A stretch of 59,385 nucleotides of DNA from a virus. The DNA is taken from IMG/VR virus record IMGVR_UViG_3300029309_000033, positions 1 through 59,385 of that record. One strand, 5' to 3'. A model generated the notes under the pieces. The model had not been told where the DNA came from. It did not search any database and was given only the letters and a program-made list of their open reading frames with translations. Both the position numbers and the translations under genes were made by a program. Shown here piece by piece: positions 18,949 through 27,185 of the stretch; within the stretch, counting starts at the first letter, position 1; every line of letters starts with the position of its first letter.

Positions 18949-19278
18949 TTATATATAAGTTGTGCTAGATGATGTTGCCATGTTAGGTGTATTTGCACTC
19001 GACCACCTGTTATTCTGGATCCTAGAATCTACATAATTAACTTCTGAAGCAGAAGGCTGTCTCTCATGAAGATATACAACCTTTCGTAACAAATCTACTT
19101 CTACCTTTAATTTAGAGGTCTCTAAATCTTTAAGTTTTTCTTCTAGTTTAGAAACTTTTTCTTTTTGAACCGATACTTCATCTGTTTCTTGATGCCACCA
19201 ACCCTCATATTTTTGTCTTTCTTTTGTCTCCTCAGCTAATTGTTTTTTTAGCTTTAGATATTCTTGTTTATATTTCAT
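18949..19278 (-). CDS. Coiled-coil protein, 109 aa
   Basis: MKYKQEYLKLKKQLAEETKE starts a coiled coil of about 75 residues rich in Lys and Glu, followed by a Ser/Thr/Asn-rich tail (RWSSANTPNMATSSSTTYI). No catalytic motif. Sits downstream of a hairpin terminator, so may have its own promoter. Function unknown. Confidence 0.6.
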   Translation of the reverse strand: MKYKQEYLKLKKQLAEETKERQKYEGWWHQETDEVSVQKEKVSKLEEKLKDLETSKLKVEVDLLRKVVYLHERQPSASEVNYVDSRIQNNRWSSANTPNMATSSSTTYI

Positions 19279-19306
19279 ATTTCTCCTTTTATTGTTAATT
19301 TAAACA

Positions 19307-19328
19307 ATGGGGCCTTTGCAGGCCCCAT
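19307..19328 (-). terminator. Terminator after ParB-like gene
   Basis: ATGGGGCC and GGCCCCAT form an eight-base perfect stem with a six-base loop (TTTGCA on plus), five bases after the ParB-like gene stop. On the minus strand it is followed by TGTTTAAATT. Confidence 0.6.
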
Positions 19329-19332
19329 CATG

Positions 19333-20235
19333 TTATGCTCCAATAGTTCGAATAACTTTTATTTTATTATTCTTACTCAAGCCTTTATTATAAGCCTCGA
19401 CTAGCTGTAAGTCCCAAGATTCTTGATTATTACAAGTTTTAAACATATCAACATTTTTTGACATTTGTTTAACACCAGTCATAACATTCCAAGATCCTGC
19501 TGAGTTAGGCGCAATCATATTTTGCGTTTTAACCCAAGCCATACAGAACTTACCATTAGATACTAGTAACGGAACTTTAGCTTTTATTTTTTTAAGTTGA
19601 CTACCGTATTTCTCGGCAGCGTGTAAGTTTTTAATTTTAAACTTACCTTCTTTAAAAGCTTTGTTAGAGTTACCACCACCATGATACACAAAATTACCTG
19701 ACAATAAATTTATACTGACAGAAAAATTTAAACTGTAATCATCAAAGAATTTTTTAACCTTTCGGTATTCTTGATGATTTTTATGATTCTTATGACTAAA
19801 ACATTTCAAATAATCTCTGTTCTTCCAAGACTTTTGATTATTATTCATAAGAATTGTATCTTGTATACTAGCACCATCTGATATTATGTATAAAACAGGA
19901 ATATCTAATAGGATACACGCTTTTACTCTATGCTGTCCCTCACATATTTCCCATTTTTCGTTAATAACGATAGGTTGCAACTGGCCATTCTTTTTGATAG
20001 ACTCAGCTAGACGCTTTACATCACCGTCATCTGTGTCCCGATTATCTTCCAAAAATTTTAGTTTATCCCAATCTTTGGTTAATCGGACACTAGATAAAGT
20101 TTGCTGATCTTTATAGGTGTTAAACTTTACATCATGACCCAAAAATTTAGCCTTTGTTGATCCTATCATAAAAGGCGGCAAAGTTAGGTCTTTCGGTTTA
20201 ACACTTATATTTAGCTTTCGCTTTTTCTTAGACAT
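19333..20235 (-). CDS. ParB/sulfiredoxin-fold nuclease-like protein
   Basis: 300 aa. Residues 70-115 carry the ParB N-terminal motif: DVKRLAESIKKNGQLQPIVI and WEICEGQHRVKACILLDIPV, with the GxHR-like EGQHR loop. The rest (KNHQEYRKVKKFFDDYSLNF, GGGNSNKAFKEGKFKI) is unlike plasmid ParB, so this is probably a phage ParB-like enzyme (nuclease or NTPase) rather than a partition protein. Followed by a terminator. Confidence 0.75.
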   Translation of the reverse strand: MSKKKRKLNISVKPKDLTLPPFMIGSTKAKFLGHDVKFNTYKDQQTLSSVRLTKDWDKLKFLEDNRDTDDGDVKRLAESIKKNGQLQPIVINEKWEICEGQHRVKACILLDIPVLYIISDGASIQDTILMNNNQKSWKNRDYLKCFSHKNHKNHQEYRKVKKFFDDYSLNFSVSINLLSGNFVYHGGGNSNKAFKEGKFKIKNLHAAEKYGSQLKKIKAKVPLLVSNGKFCMAWVKTQNMIAPNSAGSWNVMTGVKQMSKNVDMFKTCNNQESWDLQLVEAYNKGLSKNNKIKVIRTIGA

Positions 20236-20326
20236 ATATTCTCCTTTCTACACAGCTTAGTTTAGAAAGGCTTATGAAGTCGCCATGTGATACTTTCATA
20301 ATTTCTTTTTTTATATCTGTATTCAT
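20228..20326 (-). CDS. Possible 32-aa leader ORF before ParB-like gene
   Basis: MNTDIKKEIMKVSHGDFISL, 32 aa, ending eight bases inside the ParB-like gene. The AAAGGAGAATAT ribosome site for that gene lies in its last codons. Its first six codons and the 20 bases upstream match the start of the 75-aa gene at 16216. Could be a leader peptide or decayed copy. Confidence 0.4.
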   Translation of the reverse strand: MNTDIKKEIMKVSHGDFISLSKLSCVERRIYV

Positions 20327-20356
20327 GTAATTACATGTAATGCTTTTACATGTAAT
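20324..20356. promoter_or_regulatory. Operator-like palindromes CATGTAATTACATG and TACATGTAAT
   Basis: CATGTAATTACATG (20324-20337) is a perfect palindrome, followed 10 bases on by TACATGTAAT (20347-20356). Same half-site (ATGTAAT) as at 15599-15626 and 16216-16250. It overlaps the start codon of the leader ORF, as at 16216. Confidence 0.5.
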
Positions 20357-20383
20357 TGTCAATAGGATAATATATTATTTTAA

Positions 20384-20518
20384 CTATTGTTTACGACCCT
20401 GACGATTGTATTTTTTATGTGATCTTTTAGCGTGTTTATTGAGTTTTTTTGCGTGTCTTCTAGGTCTTTTACGAGGCTTTGGTCTTGGTGTAAAGTTTAT
20501 AAACTTACGCTTTGCCAT
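20384..20518 (-). CDS. Very basic small protein, 44 aa
   Basis: MAKRKFINFTPRPKPRKRPR then RHAKKLNKHAKRSHKKYNRQ. More than half of its residues are Lys, Arg or His. Overlaps the zinc-ribbon gene by 14 bases. The start is supported by that coupling. Probably binds nucleic acid. I recall similar short basic proteins in marine phages. Confidence 0.65.
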   Translation of the reverse strand: MAKRKFINFTPRPKPRKRPRRHAKKLNKHAKRSHKKYNRQGRKQ

Positions 20519-20720
20519 GAGTTTTTAAGTATTCCTGCTCATCAGGGGTTAGTTGTATATATCTTATTTTTCCATTTATATATTGTTTGGTATCTGCACC
20601 ACAATTTGTGCATCTATAAAACTCTGATACTATCGCCACTAATATAGAGTCTTCCTCACAATGATGACAATGCCCTGTGACTGTATCTATGTTATGAAAA
20701 TTAAAAGTTAATTTTTTCAC
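20505..20720 (-). CDS. Zinc-ribbon protein, 71 aa
   Basis: MKKLTFNFHNIDTVTGHCHH, then CTNCGADTKQYINGKI. CxxC near residue 18 (CHHCE) and CTNCG near 37 form a zinc ribbon. Small conserved phage protein with transcription-factor-like fold; exact role unknown. Overlaps the M15 peptidase gene by four bases. Confidence 0.65.
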   Translation of the reverse strand: MKKLTFNFHNIDTVTGHCHHCEEDSILVAIVSEFYRCTNCGADTKQYINGKIRYIQLTPDEQEYLKTHGKA

Positions 20721-21193
20721 ACTAGATCCGTTGCTTTGCCTAACACAGGCTTGTATTTTGTCTTACCCTCAGATTTATATGCGTGTAAAAAAGATGCACG
20801 CCTACCTTCAGGTATCCAAGAACAATGAATCCATCCAGAGTTGGGTTCACCTAGAGTATAAAACTCGAGGATGAGCTGATCTGGCTCGAGGTTTGCTTTT
20901 ATCCAATCAAAAAGTTCAGCGTTGTCTGTGCCCATGCATTCGAAGTCTGCGGCTTCAGCTTTGGCATGCTGTGAATTTACAGAACTACCAATAGCAGTGC
21001 ATAATTCTACGCTACGAAAGCCGCTTGTTACTTTAACCCTGCCAAAATGATCACGAACTGGTTGTAAAATATTTTCGCATAAAGCTTTTAATTTTTCTAT
21101 TTGATCTGCATTAGGGTTGTTATCAATATCCATACGGATAGCCGTGTCTGATTTGGTAAGCTCTTGCAAGCTAAAATTTCGTGAAAGATTCAT
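20717..21193 (-). CDS. M15 D-Ala-D-Ala carboxypeptidase-like endolysin
   Basis: 158 aa. Peptidase_M15_3 layout: VTSGFRSVEL (residues 55-64), then SQHAKAEAADFE with zinc ligands His76 and Asp83, and SGWIHCSW with His123. It would cut peptide stems of peptidoglycan to release virions. No signal peptide, so it needs a holin; candidate membrane proteins lie just upstream (21193-21534, 23451-23810) and far away (4940-5332). Confidence 0.85.
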   Translation of the reverse strand: MNLSRNFSLQELTKSDTAIRMDIDNNPNADQIEKLKALCENILQPVRDHFGRVKVTSGFRSVELCTAIGSSVNSQHAKAEAADFECMGTDNAELFDWIKANLEPDQLILEFYTLGEPNSGWIHCSWIPEGRRASFLHAYKSEGKTKYKPVLGKATDLV

Positions 21194-21534
21194 TAATTTG
21201 CTAATGGATTTGTGCTTTTAACTTTTAACTCTTCTATTTGTGTTTGTAATAATTGTATTTCTTTTTCATTTACTAAAGTTTTTGTATGTGAGTGTTCAAC
21301 TGGGTGTTCGTGTTCTTGTAGTTTATGTGAATGAGATGTATCAATATTTTCTAACGCACTAACTTTTTCCTCTAACACAGCTATCTCTGCTGACCAATCC
21401 TTACCACCAGATGATTCTTCTAGCGCATCTAATTTAGTTACAATCTCTCCATACTTAACAAAACCACCACCGATTGCAACTATGGCTGCAATCAAAGCTG
21501 CTATTCCTGCGAGTTGATCTTTAAGTTTGCCCAT
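21193..21534 (-). CDS. Membrane-anchored coiled-coil protein, possible holin or spanin
   Basis: 113 aa. One N-terminal membrane helix (LAGIAALIAAIVAIGGGFV), then a coiled coil (KLDALEES, VLEEKVSALEN), a His/Glu-rich patch (HSHKLQEHEHPVEHSHTK) and a second helix. One membrane segment and a long helical domain resemble an i-spanin or a type III holin. The His patch could bind metal. It lies directly before the endolysin. Confidence 0.55.
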   Translation of the reverse strand: MGKLKDQLAGIAALIAAIVAIGGGFVKYGEIVTKLDALEESSGGKDWSAEIAVLEEKVSALENIDTSHSHKLQEHEHPVEHSHTKTLVNEKEIQLLQTQIEELKVKSTNPLAN

Positions 21535-23236
21535 TTTTTAATATCTCCAATTCATTCAAAAGCCGTTGCTTCTTAAGATTTATCTCCTCAAGTTTTCTCG
21601 CTTTGATTTCAATCTTATCATTTTGAGTATAACTTGCAAGACTCTTATCAGAATAAATAAGTCTATTATCTATTATGTTTAATTGATCTATGTATATATC
21701 TTTTGGTTTATAAAACTGCGTATTTGCATACGCATTTAACGATGCTTGATCGCTTGCCATTATCTCTAATTTAATAATATTTTTTATTTGTAAATTTTTT
21801 GAAATACTTTTAATATCCTTGTCGACTTTCGCCATTATCTTTTCAACATTTATAAGCTTTGACTGTGACGTAACATTTGTTGTTTTTGTTTTCGACTGTA
21901 CCTTTTCTTGTTTGGCAACTTCTTTTGTCTGAACAGAAGACTTCTTAGTAGTCTTGCTATCGGGTTTTTCTTCTTTAATTTTTTCTTCATTTGACTCTTC
22001 TACCATTTGTTCAGATTCTTCTTCAATAATTTCTTTCTCTTCTTTTACCTCTTCTTTTGGTGCAGCCATCATGCTTTTTGGCTCTTCTTCAATAACTTCT
22101 TCCATCATAGGTTTTTCCTCAGTCATTTCCTCTTCTTTCATAGGCATTTCTTTTTCTTGCGGTGGTGGCATTGGTAAAAAATTTGTAATTAACTCTTCTG
22201 TTTCTTCATATATCTCTTCTTCCGCAGGGTCAGACATGGTTAAAAAAGACGGTTTCATGTCTTTTTCCATTGGTATTTCATCCATCTCCATAGTCATCTC
22301 TTGTTCCATTGGCATATCTTCTATTATCATTAACATTGGTTCAAAAGACATATCCTCAAAACCCTCTGTCATAATTTCTTCCATGGGTGGTGGTTCACCA
22401 AAAAATGTTATCATTTCTTCGAACAATTCTTCTATTTCACCAAAAGAAAAATCTTCAAAAACCTCTTCTTGTAATTCTTCAAATATATCTCCTATCTCTT
22501 GCACTATATTGTCAGCTATAGTTGTGTCATCGTAAGTCATTGTGAGTTTAGCACCAAGCAAATTAGGGCCACCTCTTTGTGCCGTACCTGTGTTGTTATC
22601 TGTGCCACTCCAAGACCAATCAAACTTATTAGATCCGTGACCATTATAAATCACCTGATCATTATACTGACCACAACCTGCGGTCTGGCCACCTGATGAA
22701 CTTGTTGGATAACCATTACAGTTTCCTTGAAACCCTGCTATGTTTGTTCTTGTTTGTGTTGTCGTGGATAAAATATTACCAGATGAGTCTTTTAAATTTA
22801 TCGTAATCGTATGCGAGTCCGTTGCTCCACTCTTACCCTCACAGTTACCTGCTTGATTATCACAGTTTGCAACATCGATGTAGCTATCAAGAGTTACACC
22901 ATTGTCTAACATCTGTTGAGTTATATTGTTATTTGTTAAATTAACATCAGTTACAGAAAGAGTCGATGTTCCAGTAACTTCAAAGTCACCACCAACACTA
23001 TATTTGTATCCACAGTTAGCTTGAGATTCAGCACATGTTACATCAAACCCGTTCACCGTGGAACCGTTGGACACAGTCCCAGAACCACCGGGATTAATTT
23101 GATCTGTTGAATTAGATCCCCAGTCCACACCATCGTTTGCATTTGGAAGTAAGTTGCCTGTTGTAATTACATCAGCTTTTGCAACTGCATACAACATTAA
23201 AAGAAATATAATAAAAAGACCTACAAACCATCTCAT
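21521..23236 (-). CDS. Large exported protein with acidic Met/Glu-rich region
   Basis: 571 aa. A signal peptide (MRWFVGLFIIFLLMLYAVAK) leads into a Cys-containing beta-rich domain (residues 22-240), then 180 residues made mostly of Glu, Met, Pro and Phe (EELFEEMITFFGEPPPMEEI, MPMEQEMTMEMDE), then a Lys/Glu linker and a helical C-terminal domain. Similar proteins occur in marine phages beside the lysis genes. The role is unknown: periplasmic scaffold, lysis or virion protein. The Met/Glu part looks disordered. Confidence 0.6.
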   Translation of the reverse strand: MRWFVGLFIIFLLMLYAVAKADVITTGNLLPNANDGVDWGSNSTDQINPGGSGTVSNGSTVNGFDVTCAESQANCGYKYSVGGDFEVTGTSTLSVTDVNLTNNNITQQMLDNGVTLDSYIDVANCDNQAGNCEGKSGATDSHTITINLKDSSGNILSTTTQTRTNIAGFQGNCNGYPTSSSGGQTAGCGQYNDQVIYNGHGSNKFDWSWSGTDNNTGTAQRGGPNLLGAKLTMTYDDTTIADNIVQEIGDIFEELQEEVFEDFSFGEIEELFEEMITFFGEPPPMEEIMTEGFEDMSFEPMLMIIEDMPMEQEMTMEMDEIPMEKDMKPSFLTMSDPAEEEIYEETEELITNFLPMPPPQEKEMPMKEEEMTEEKPMMEEVIEEEPKSMMAAPKEEVKEEKEIIEEESEQMVEESNEEKIKEEKPDSKTTKKSSVQTKEVAKQEKVQSKTKTTNVTSQSKLINVEKIMAKVDKDIKSISKNLQIKNIIKLEIMASDQASLNAYANTQFYKPKDIYIDQLNIIDNRLIYSDKSLASYTQNDKIEIKARKLEEINLKKQRLLNELEILKNGQT

Positions 23237-23451
23237 TCTAATATAAGTTTTTTAATTGATAAAGATCCATCAATATTTGTTTCTAACTCTGCCATAGATT
23301 TTATACATTGATATTTTATGTTACCACCAACTTTTAAACCACGTTTTGCTAGACGAGCCCCTTTGAGACACTCAGACATTGAAGTCTGGATACGTGCTTC
23401 CTTAATCTCTCCGTTTATTATCATAAGTAAGGCTACTACCATTTCTGTCAT
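23233..23451 (-). CDS. Small protein with hydrophobic N-terminus, 72 aa
   Basis: MTEMVVALLMIINGEIKEAR then MSECLKGARLAKRGLKVGGN and YQCIKSMAELETNIDGSLSI. Two Cys in the body. The first 13 residues could be a short signal or simply a beta strand. Coupled by ATGA-like overlaps to both neighbours. Similar small proteins accompany the large exported protein in marine phages, by memory. Confidence 0.55.
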   Translation of the reverse strand: MTEMVVALLMIINGEIKEARIQTSMSECLKGARLAKRGLKVGGNIKYQCIKSMAELETNIDGSLSIKKLILE

Positions 23452-23810
23452 TAGTGGCTTCCGTTTGCTCTAACTTTATCTTTTAATGCTTCTACATCAG
23501 ATAATAGTTTTTCTAATTGTTTTTGGGTAAATTCTATGTTGACTTTGTTGGTCATGTTTTGCTCTTGATTTTTTTGTAATTTTTCTACGTCAGAAAAAAG
23601 TGCCTCTAGAAGCATGTATTGCTCTTGATCGGTCGGTAACTGCTCTGACTTCTTTAAGAGATCAGCCTGAAACAACTCTCTTGATGTTTCTAACGAGGTA
23701 AGTCTAGCTGTTAAATCTGACCATGCGAGCACGCCAATAATAACGCCCCCGATGATCGCCAACATGTTCTTAATTGGCATCGACAGGCTTGTGTTCTCAT
23801 TGATTTTCAT
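23451..23810 (-). CDS. Membrane protein with coiled coil, possible holin-class
   Basis: 119 aa. One membrane helix (MLAIIGGVIIGVLAWSDLTA) near residue 17 and then a long coiled coil with SRELFQADLLKKSEQ and DVEKLQKNQEQN. Resembles the 21193-21534 protein in layout. Role in lysis or as a coiled-coil anchor is inferred from place. Confidence 0.5.
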   Translation of the reverse strand: MKINENTSLSMPIKNMLAIIGGVIIGVLAWSDLTARLTSLETSRELFQADLLKKSEQLPTDQEQYMLLEALFSDVEKLQKNQEQNMTNKVNIEFTQKQLEKLLSDVEALKDKVRANGSH

Positions 23811-24487
23811 TATCTAACATTCTTTATGTTTTTAAGTTCTTGTTCTTTTAGTTTAGCTTCTTCTTTCGCTATCGCCTCAGCGATCTTTTTTTCTTTTGCT
23901 TTTCTATCATCCATACGTTTCACGTATGTTTTATAATCTGGTCTTTCATGATCGTACTTAGACCATAAAGCTTGTGCCTCTTTACCTATCTTACCATCTA
24001 TTGGACATGGTGTGCCTGCTTGTATCATAGATTCAAACACTCTTTCATCCTGACATAATATAGCAACCGCAGCCACTTTCATACCAAAATCATTTAATAT
24101 TCTTGCTAACTTTAATCTTTCACAATTCTTGTCTATTGTGTGTTTACCACCACTTAAACCTACACCAAATGTCTGCACCCCTGCTGATACTCCAACGGCA
24201 CAAACGTCTTGCGTCATGGAGTTATAGGACGGTGCTGAAGCTGATGGTGGCGCTGACCTAATATTAGAATTTGTTGTATTAGTTGTTGTGCTATTGGAAC
24301 TTGATCCAGACTGATATGTTGTAGTTGCCGTAGATGTGTACCCGCCTTCAATCGCTGTGTTAGATCCAGATGTGTTTGTTTGTGTTGATCCTGCATGTGC
24401 AGGGCCTCCACAAAAAGCTAAAAGAGTCAATAAAAGTATTAGAACTCCCGTAAAATAATAATTATTTTCTACGGTTTTAGTCCTCAT
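23810..24487 (-). CDS. Exported protein, 225 aa, function unknown
   Basis: The start is at 24487, where ATGAGGACTAA overlaps the stop of the Cys-rich gene; a longer frame to 24577 only shadows that gene. Signal peptide (YYFTGVLILLLTLLAFCGGP, cleavage after AHA), then a Ser/Thr/Asn-rich stretch, a helical domain with Cys pairs (DVCAVGVSAGVQTF, NCERLKLARILNDFG, ILCQDERVFESM) and a Lys/Glu-rich coiled tail. Secreted to the periplasm; unknown. Confidence 0.65.
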   Translation of the reverse strand: MRTKTVENNYYFTGVLILLLTLLAFCGGPAHAGSTQTNTSGSNTAIEGGYTSTATTTYQSGSSSNSTTTNTTNSNIRSAPPSASAPSYNSMTQDVCAVGVSAGVQTFGVGLSGGKHTIDKNCERLKLARILNDFGMKVAAVAILCQDERVFESMIQAGTPCPIDGKIGKEAQALWSKYDHERPDYKTYVKRMDDRKAKEKKIAEAIAKEEAKLKEQELKNIKNVR

Positions 24488-24623
24488 CTTTTTTCTCAAT
24501 CTTCGAATCTTTACATTTACAGCCTTCACAAGTACACACTCCGTATTCGTCTGCATGTAGATCGTTATCTTCGCCACAATGGCAAGGATGATGACACTTA
24601 CTACAGAATTGTCCTAATGTCAT
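24477..24623 (-). CDS. Cys-rich metal-binding protein, 48 aa
   Basis: MTLGQFCSKCHHPCHCGEDN then YGVCTCEGCKCKDSKIEKKD. Eight Cys and three His in 48 residues, in CxxC and CxCxxCxC patterns, so it probably binds one or two zinc ions. It overlaps both neighbours and is not part of the longer frame at 23810-24577, which covers the same bases. Confidence 0.6.
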   Translation of the reverse strand: MTLGQFCSKCHHPCHCGEDNDLHADEYGVCTCEGCKCKDSKIEKKDED

Positions 24624-24691
24624 TTTTTAAACCTATCCTTAATTCTTTTTATAGGTCTTAAAATCCATCTTCTTATAAATTTTTTAATCAT
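24620..24691 (-). CDS. Very short basic peptide, 23 aa
   Basis: MIKKFIRRWILRPIKRIKDR, then FKK. GGAG seven bases before the ATG, an ATGA overlap with the Cys-rich gene and overlap with the upstream stop support translation. Nine Lys/Arg and alternating hydrophobic residues make an amphipathic helix, like a membrane-active peptide. Confidence 0.4.
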   Translation of the reverse strand: MIKKFIRRWILRPIKRIKDRFKK

Positions 24692-25334
24692 GTTTTTTCT
24701 CCTCAATCTCGTAAAAGAAGTCATCAGTATCTGATGTCTTCCATTCACCAGTATCTTCTACATTCCATTCAGATGTCTGCACTTTCCAGTTAGGAATTTC
24801 GTCTTTAACCGTGAATGAAGGTATATCCCAAATTATTCTATTATTTGGTTGCGCAGCAAAGTTGCCATCGTCTAATTCTAATATGTGCGCACACTTGTGT
24901 TCGTGTGGTATCTCTGAATGTTCAGCGTCTACTATATTACAATCTGGGTGTGCCCAGTCAATAGTAAATAAATATTTTCCTCGGTGCCACTTCCTATCTT
25001 TTCCCATGTATTTACCATGGGTGCCTTGGATTATATCCCAATTAGTAACAGCAGGATAATAACTAAAGCAATTCCAAAGCTCCAACTCGTCAAGTCTACG
25101 TTTAGGAACTTCTTCTGGTTTAAAGCCTCGCTGTATGAAGGCAGATATCGGGAGACGATAAAAGATAGCCCCGCTTTCCATAATTGCATGGCATAAGATA
25201 GCAGTCCCAGCAATAGATGTAATGCCGAAGACAATACAGTCTTCAACTTCTCCGTGATGTTTTTTAAGATCATATAAATACTCCCTTCGTATTTGTGCAT
25301 AAATCGGCGGTATATTTGCATTTAAGTAAGCCAT
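24684..25334 (-). CDS. Conserved protein, 216 aa, unknown
   Basis: MAYLNANIPPIYAQIRREYL at the preferred ATG (a TTG six bases upstream is less likely). Contains EVEDCIVFGITSIAGTAILC, ESGAIFYRLPISAFI and CFSYYPAVTNWDI, with HRGKYLFTIDWAHPD. Acidic C-terminus. I recall close relatives after the DNA polymerase gene in marine phages. No catalytic motif recognised. Confidence 0.65.
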   Translation of the reverse strand: MAYLNANIPPIYAQIRREYLYDLKKHHGEVEDCIVFGITSIAGTAILCHAIMESGAIFYRLPISAFIQRGFKPEEVPKRRLDELELWNCFSYYPAVTNWDIIQGTHGKYMGKDRKWHRGKYLFTIDWAHPDCNIVDAEHSEIPHEHKCAHILELDDGNFAAQPNNRIIWDIPSFTVKDEIPNWKVQTSEWNVEDTGEWKTSDTDDFFYEIEEKKHD

Positions 25335-25343
25335 AGTCAATCC

Positions 25344-27185
25344 TCATTTTATTTCTCCCCAGTTCTTACCAAACTCATAATCCACTTTACTTGGTATCTC
25401 TAACTCAACTGCGGATTCCATAATCTCTTTTATATGTTTTGCTTTTATATCACTTTCCACAGATATATCTAGTTCATCATGTACTTGTATATGTGCAACA
25501 ATGCCCTCCTTATATAACTCTAACATAGATTTTTTTGTCATATCTGCGGCTGATCCTTGTATTAATTTATTCAAAGCTTTGTAAGTATAAGCACGCCTGA
25601 TACCTGCTCCATGTTCCTGACGAGCTTGTTCAAAAGGTAACGCTTTGTGAACACCAAATCTACTAGGCTCCCACAAATGAAACCTGCATAATCTACCAAG
25701 TAAAGTTCGTATCTGCCCTCTTTGTTGTGCTCTGTTAGACACAGAGTTCATTAAAGTTTTAACAAACGGAACTCTTTCATGATAAACAGTAAATAGCTCT
25801 TCAGCTTTTTCTTTCGATACACCTAACTCTGCTTGTAGTTTTGCTTTACCCATGCCATAAAATAATCCAAGATTAATTGTTTTTGCTTGAGTTCTAGGTA
25901 TGTCAGCCATCTTCGCAACGATTGTGTGAAAGTCTGCATCGTCTTGTAAGTAAGAGTCCTTAACACTGAAGACGCTTGTATCTTGATCTAGGGATGCATA
26001 GTGAACTACTAATCTAGGTTCTTGTTGATTATAGTCAAAGCATCCCCACTCACAACCAGATTCAGGAATAAAGAGGGATCTGATCAATGGTCCTAAGTCT
26101 TTGTTGCGAGCAGGAATTTGTTGTAGATTTGGATTAGAGTAACTAAATCTACCAGTTACTGTGCCTCCTGTATCAGATCTAATCTGATTTATATCTGCAT
26201 GTATTCTACCTTTGTGTTCGTGTTTTATAATTGTATCTATGAATGTCGTATGTGCCTTGTTTATTTCTCTGGCTTTTGATATGCATTTTACTAAAGGATG
26301 TTTATGTGTAGACAAGAAATTTTTTGTAAAGGATGGTGCTTGTGTTTTTAAAGTTCTTTCATACGGTAAGTTTAGTTTATCAAACACTTTGGCTATCGAT
26401 CTTGCTGCCCATATTTGAGTATCTACTCCTGTCTCTGTTTTTACTTTTTGCAGGAGTTCTTTTTCTTCTGATGCTAATTGTTGCTTCATTGTGTGAGCTT
26501 TTTGAACATCTACTCTCACTCCTAAAAAACGCATGTCTACTAAACAAGGAAAAAGATCTGTTTCTAAATCAAAAATAGAATTTAAATCTTGATCCATTAT
26601 TTCTTTCTGCATTATCTTCCACAGTCCATACGTTAACTCTGCATCACGTTCAGCATAATTACCCACATACATCGCAGGTAGTTTCCACATGTCAGCTTTT
26701 GAATCTATGCCCCATTCTTTTGCAGCGTTGTTTAGTTCTGTTTCATTTTTACCTTGACTTAAATAGTCCCAACCAAGTGATCCAAGATCATATCTAAACC
26801 TATTTTCGTTTACGAGTGATGCTGCAATCATGGTATCAATTATAGTTCCGTTAATTGGTATGCCCATGGCCCTAATCCAACACACATCGTACATGGCGTT
26901 GTGAAATATTTTTGTAGAGGTAGTTTTACAAATGTCCGTAAACCATTGAATTACTTTACTTTTTTCTAGATTACCACCACCTTCATGATCGAATGGAAAG
27001 TATCCAGAATAACCCTCTGTCGCAACTGCAATGCCTACAACCTTACCTTTACCGATTACAGAACCAGACCCCATAGTTTTTAAGTCTGGGTCGTGTGTTT
27101 CTAAGTCAATTGCAATCTCTTCACAAAATCTTAAATCTGGAAACTCTTTGGGTTTAACCCACTCCGTCTGTGCCTTAAATATCAT
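25344..27185 (-). CDS. polA: DNA polymerase, family A with 3'-5' exonuclease
   Basis: 613 aa. The exonuclease domain has IAIDLETHDP (Asp27, Glu29), FHNAMYDVCW and YAERDAELTY. The polymerase domain has motif A CFDYNQQEPRLVVHYAS, motif B RTQAKTINLGLFYGMGKA and motif C QVHDELD near 575. No 5'-3' exonuclease. T7-like replicative polymerase. Starts 11 bases inside the methyltransferase gene's end. Confidence 0.95.
   Translation of the reverse strand: MIFKAQTEWVKPKEFPDLRFCEEIAIDLETHDPDLKTMGSGSVIGKGKVVGIAVATEGYSGYFPFDHEGGGNLEKSKVIQWFTDICKTTSTKIFHNAMYDVCWIRAMGIPINGTIIDTMIAASLVNENRFRYDLGSLGWDYLSQGKNETELNNAAKEWGIDSKADMWKLPAMYVGNYAERDAELTYGLWKIMQKEIMDQDLNSIFDLETDLFPCLVDMRFLGVRVDVQKAHTMKQQLASEEKELLQKVKTETGVDTQIWAARSIAKVFDKLNLPYERTLKTQAPSFTKNFLSTHKHPLVKCISKAREINKAHTTFIDTIIKHEHKGRIHADINQIRSDTGGTVTGRFSYSNPNLQQIPARNKDLGPLIRSLFIPESGCEWGCFDYNQQEPRLVVHYASLDQDTSVFSVKDSYLQDDADFHTIVAKMADIPRTQAKTINLGLFYGMGKAKLQAELGVSKEKAEELFTVYHERVPFVKTLMNSVSNRAQQRGQIRTLLGRLCRFHLWEPSRFGVHKALPFEQARQEHGAGIRRAYTYKALNKLIQGSAADMTKKSMLELYKEGIVAHIQVHDELDISVESDIKAKHIKEIMESAVELEIPSKVDYEFGKNWGEIK

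Noticed and set aside
21954-22535. 193-aa plus-strand Ser-rich frame
   Set aside because: It is the reverse reading of the Glu/Met-rich codons of the exported 571-aa protein, which explains the Ser/Phe/Ile repeats.
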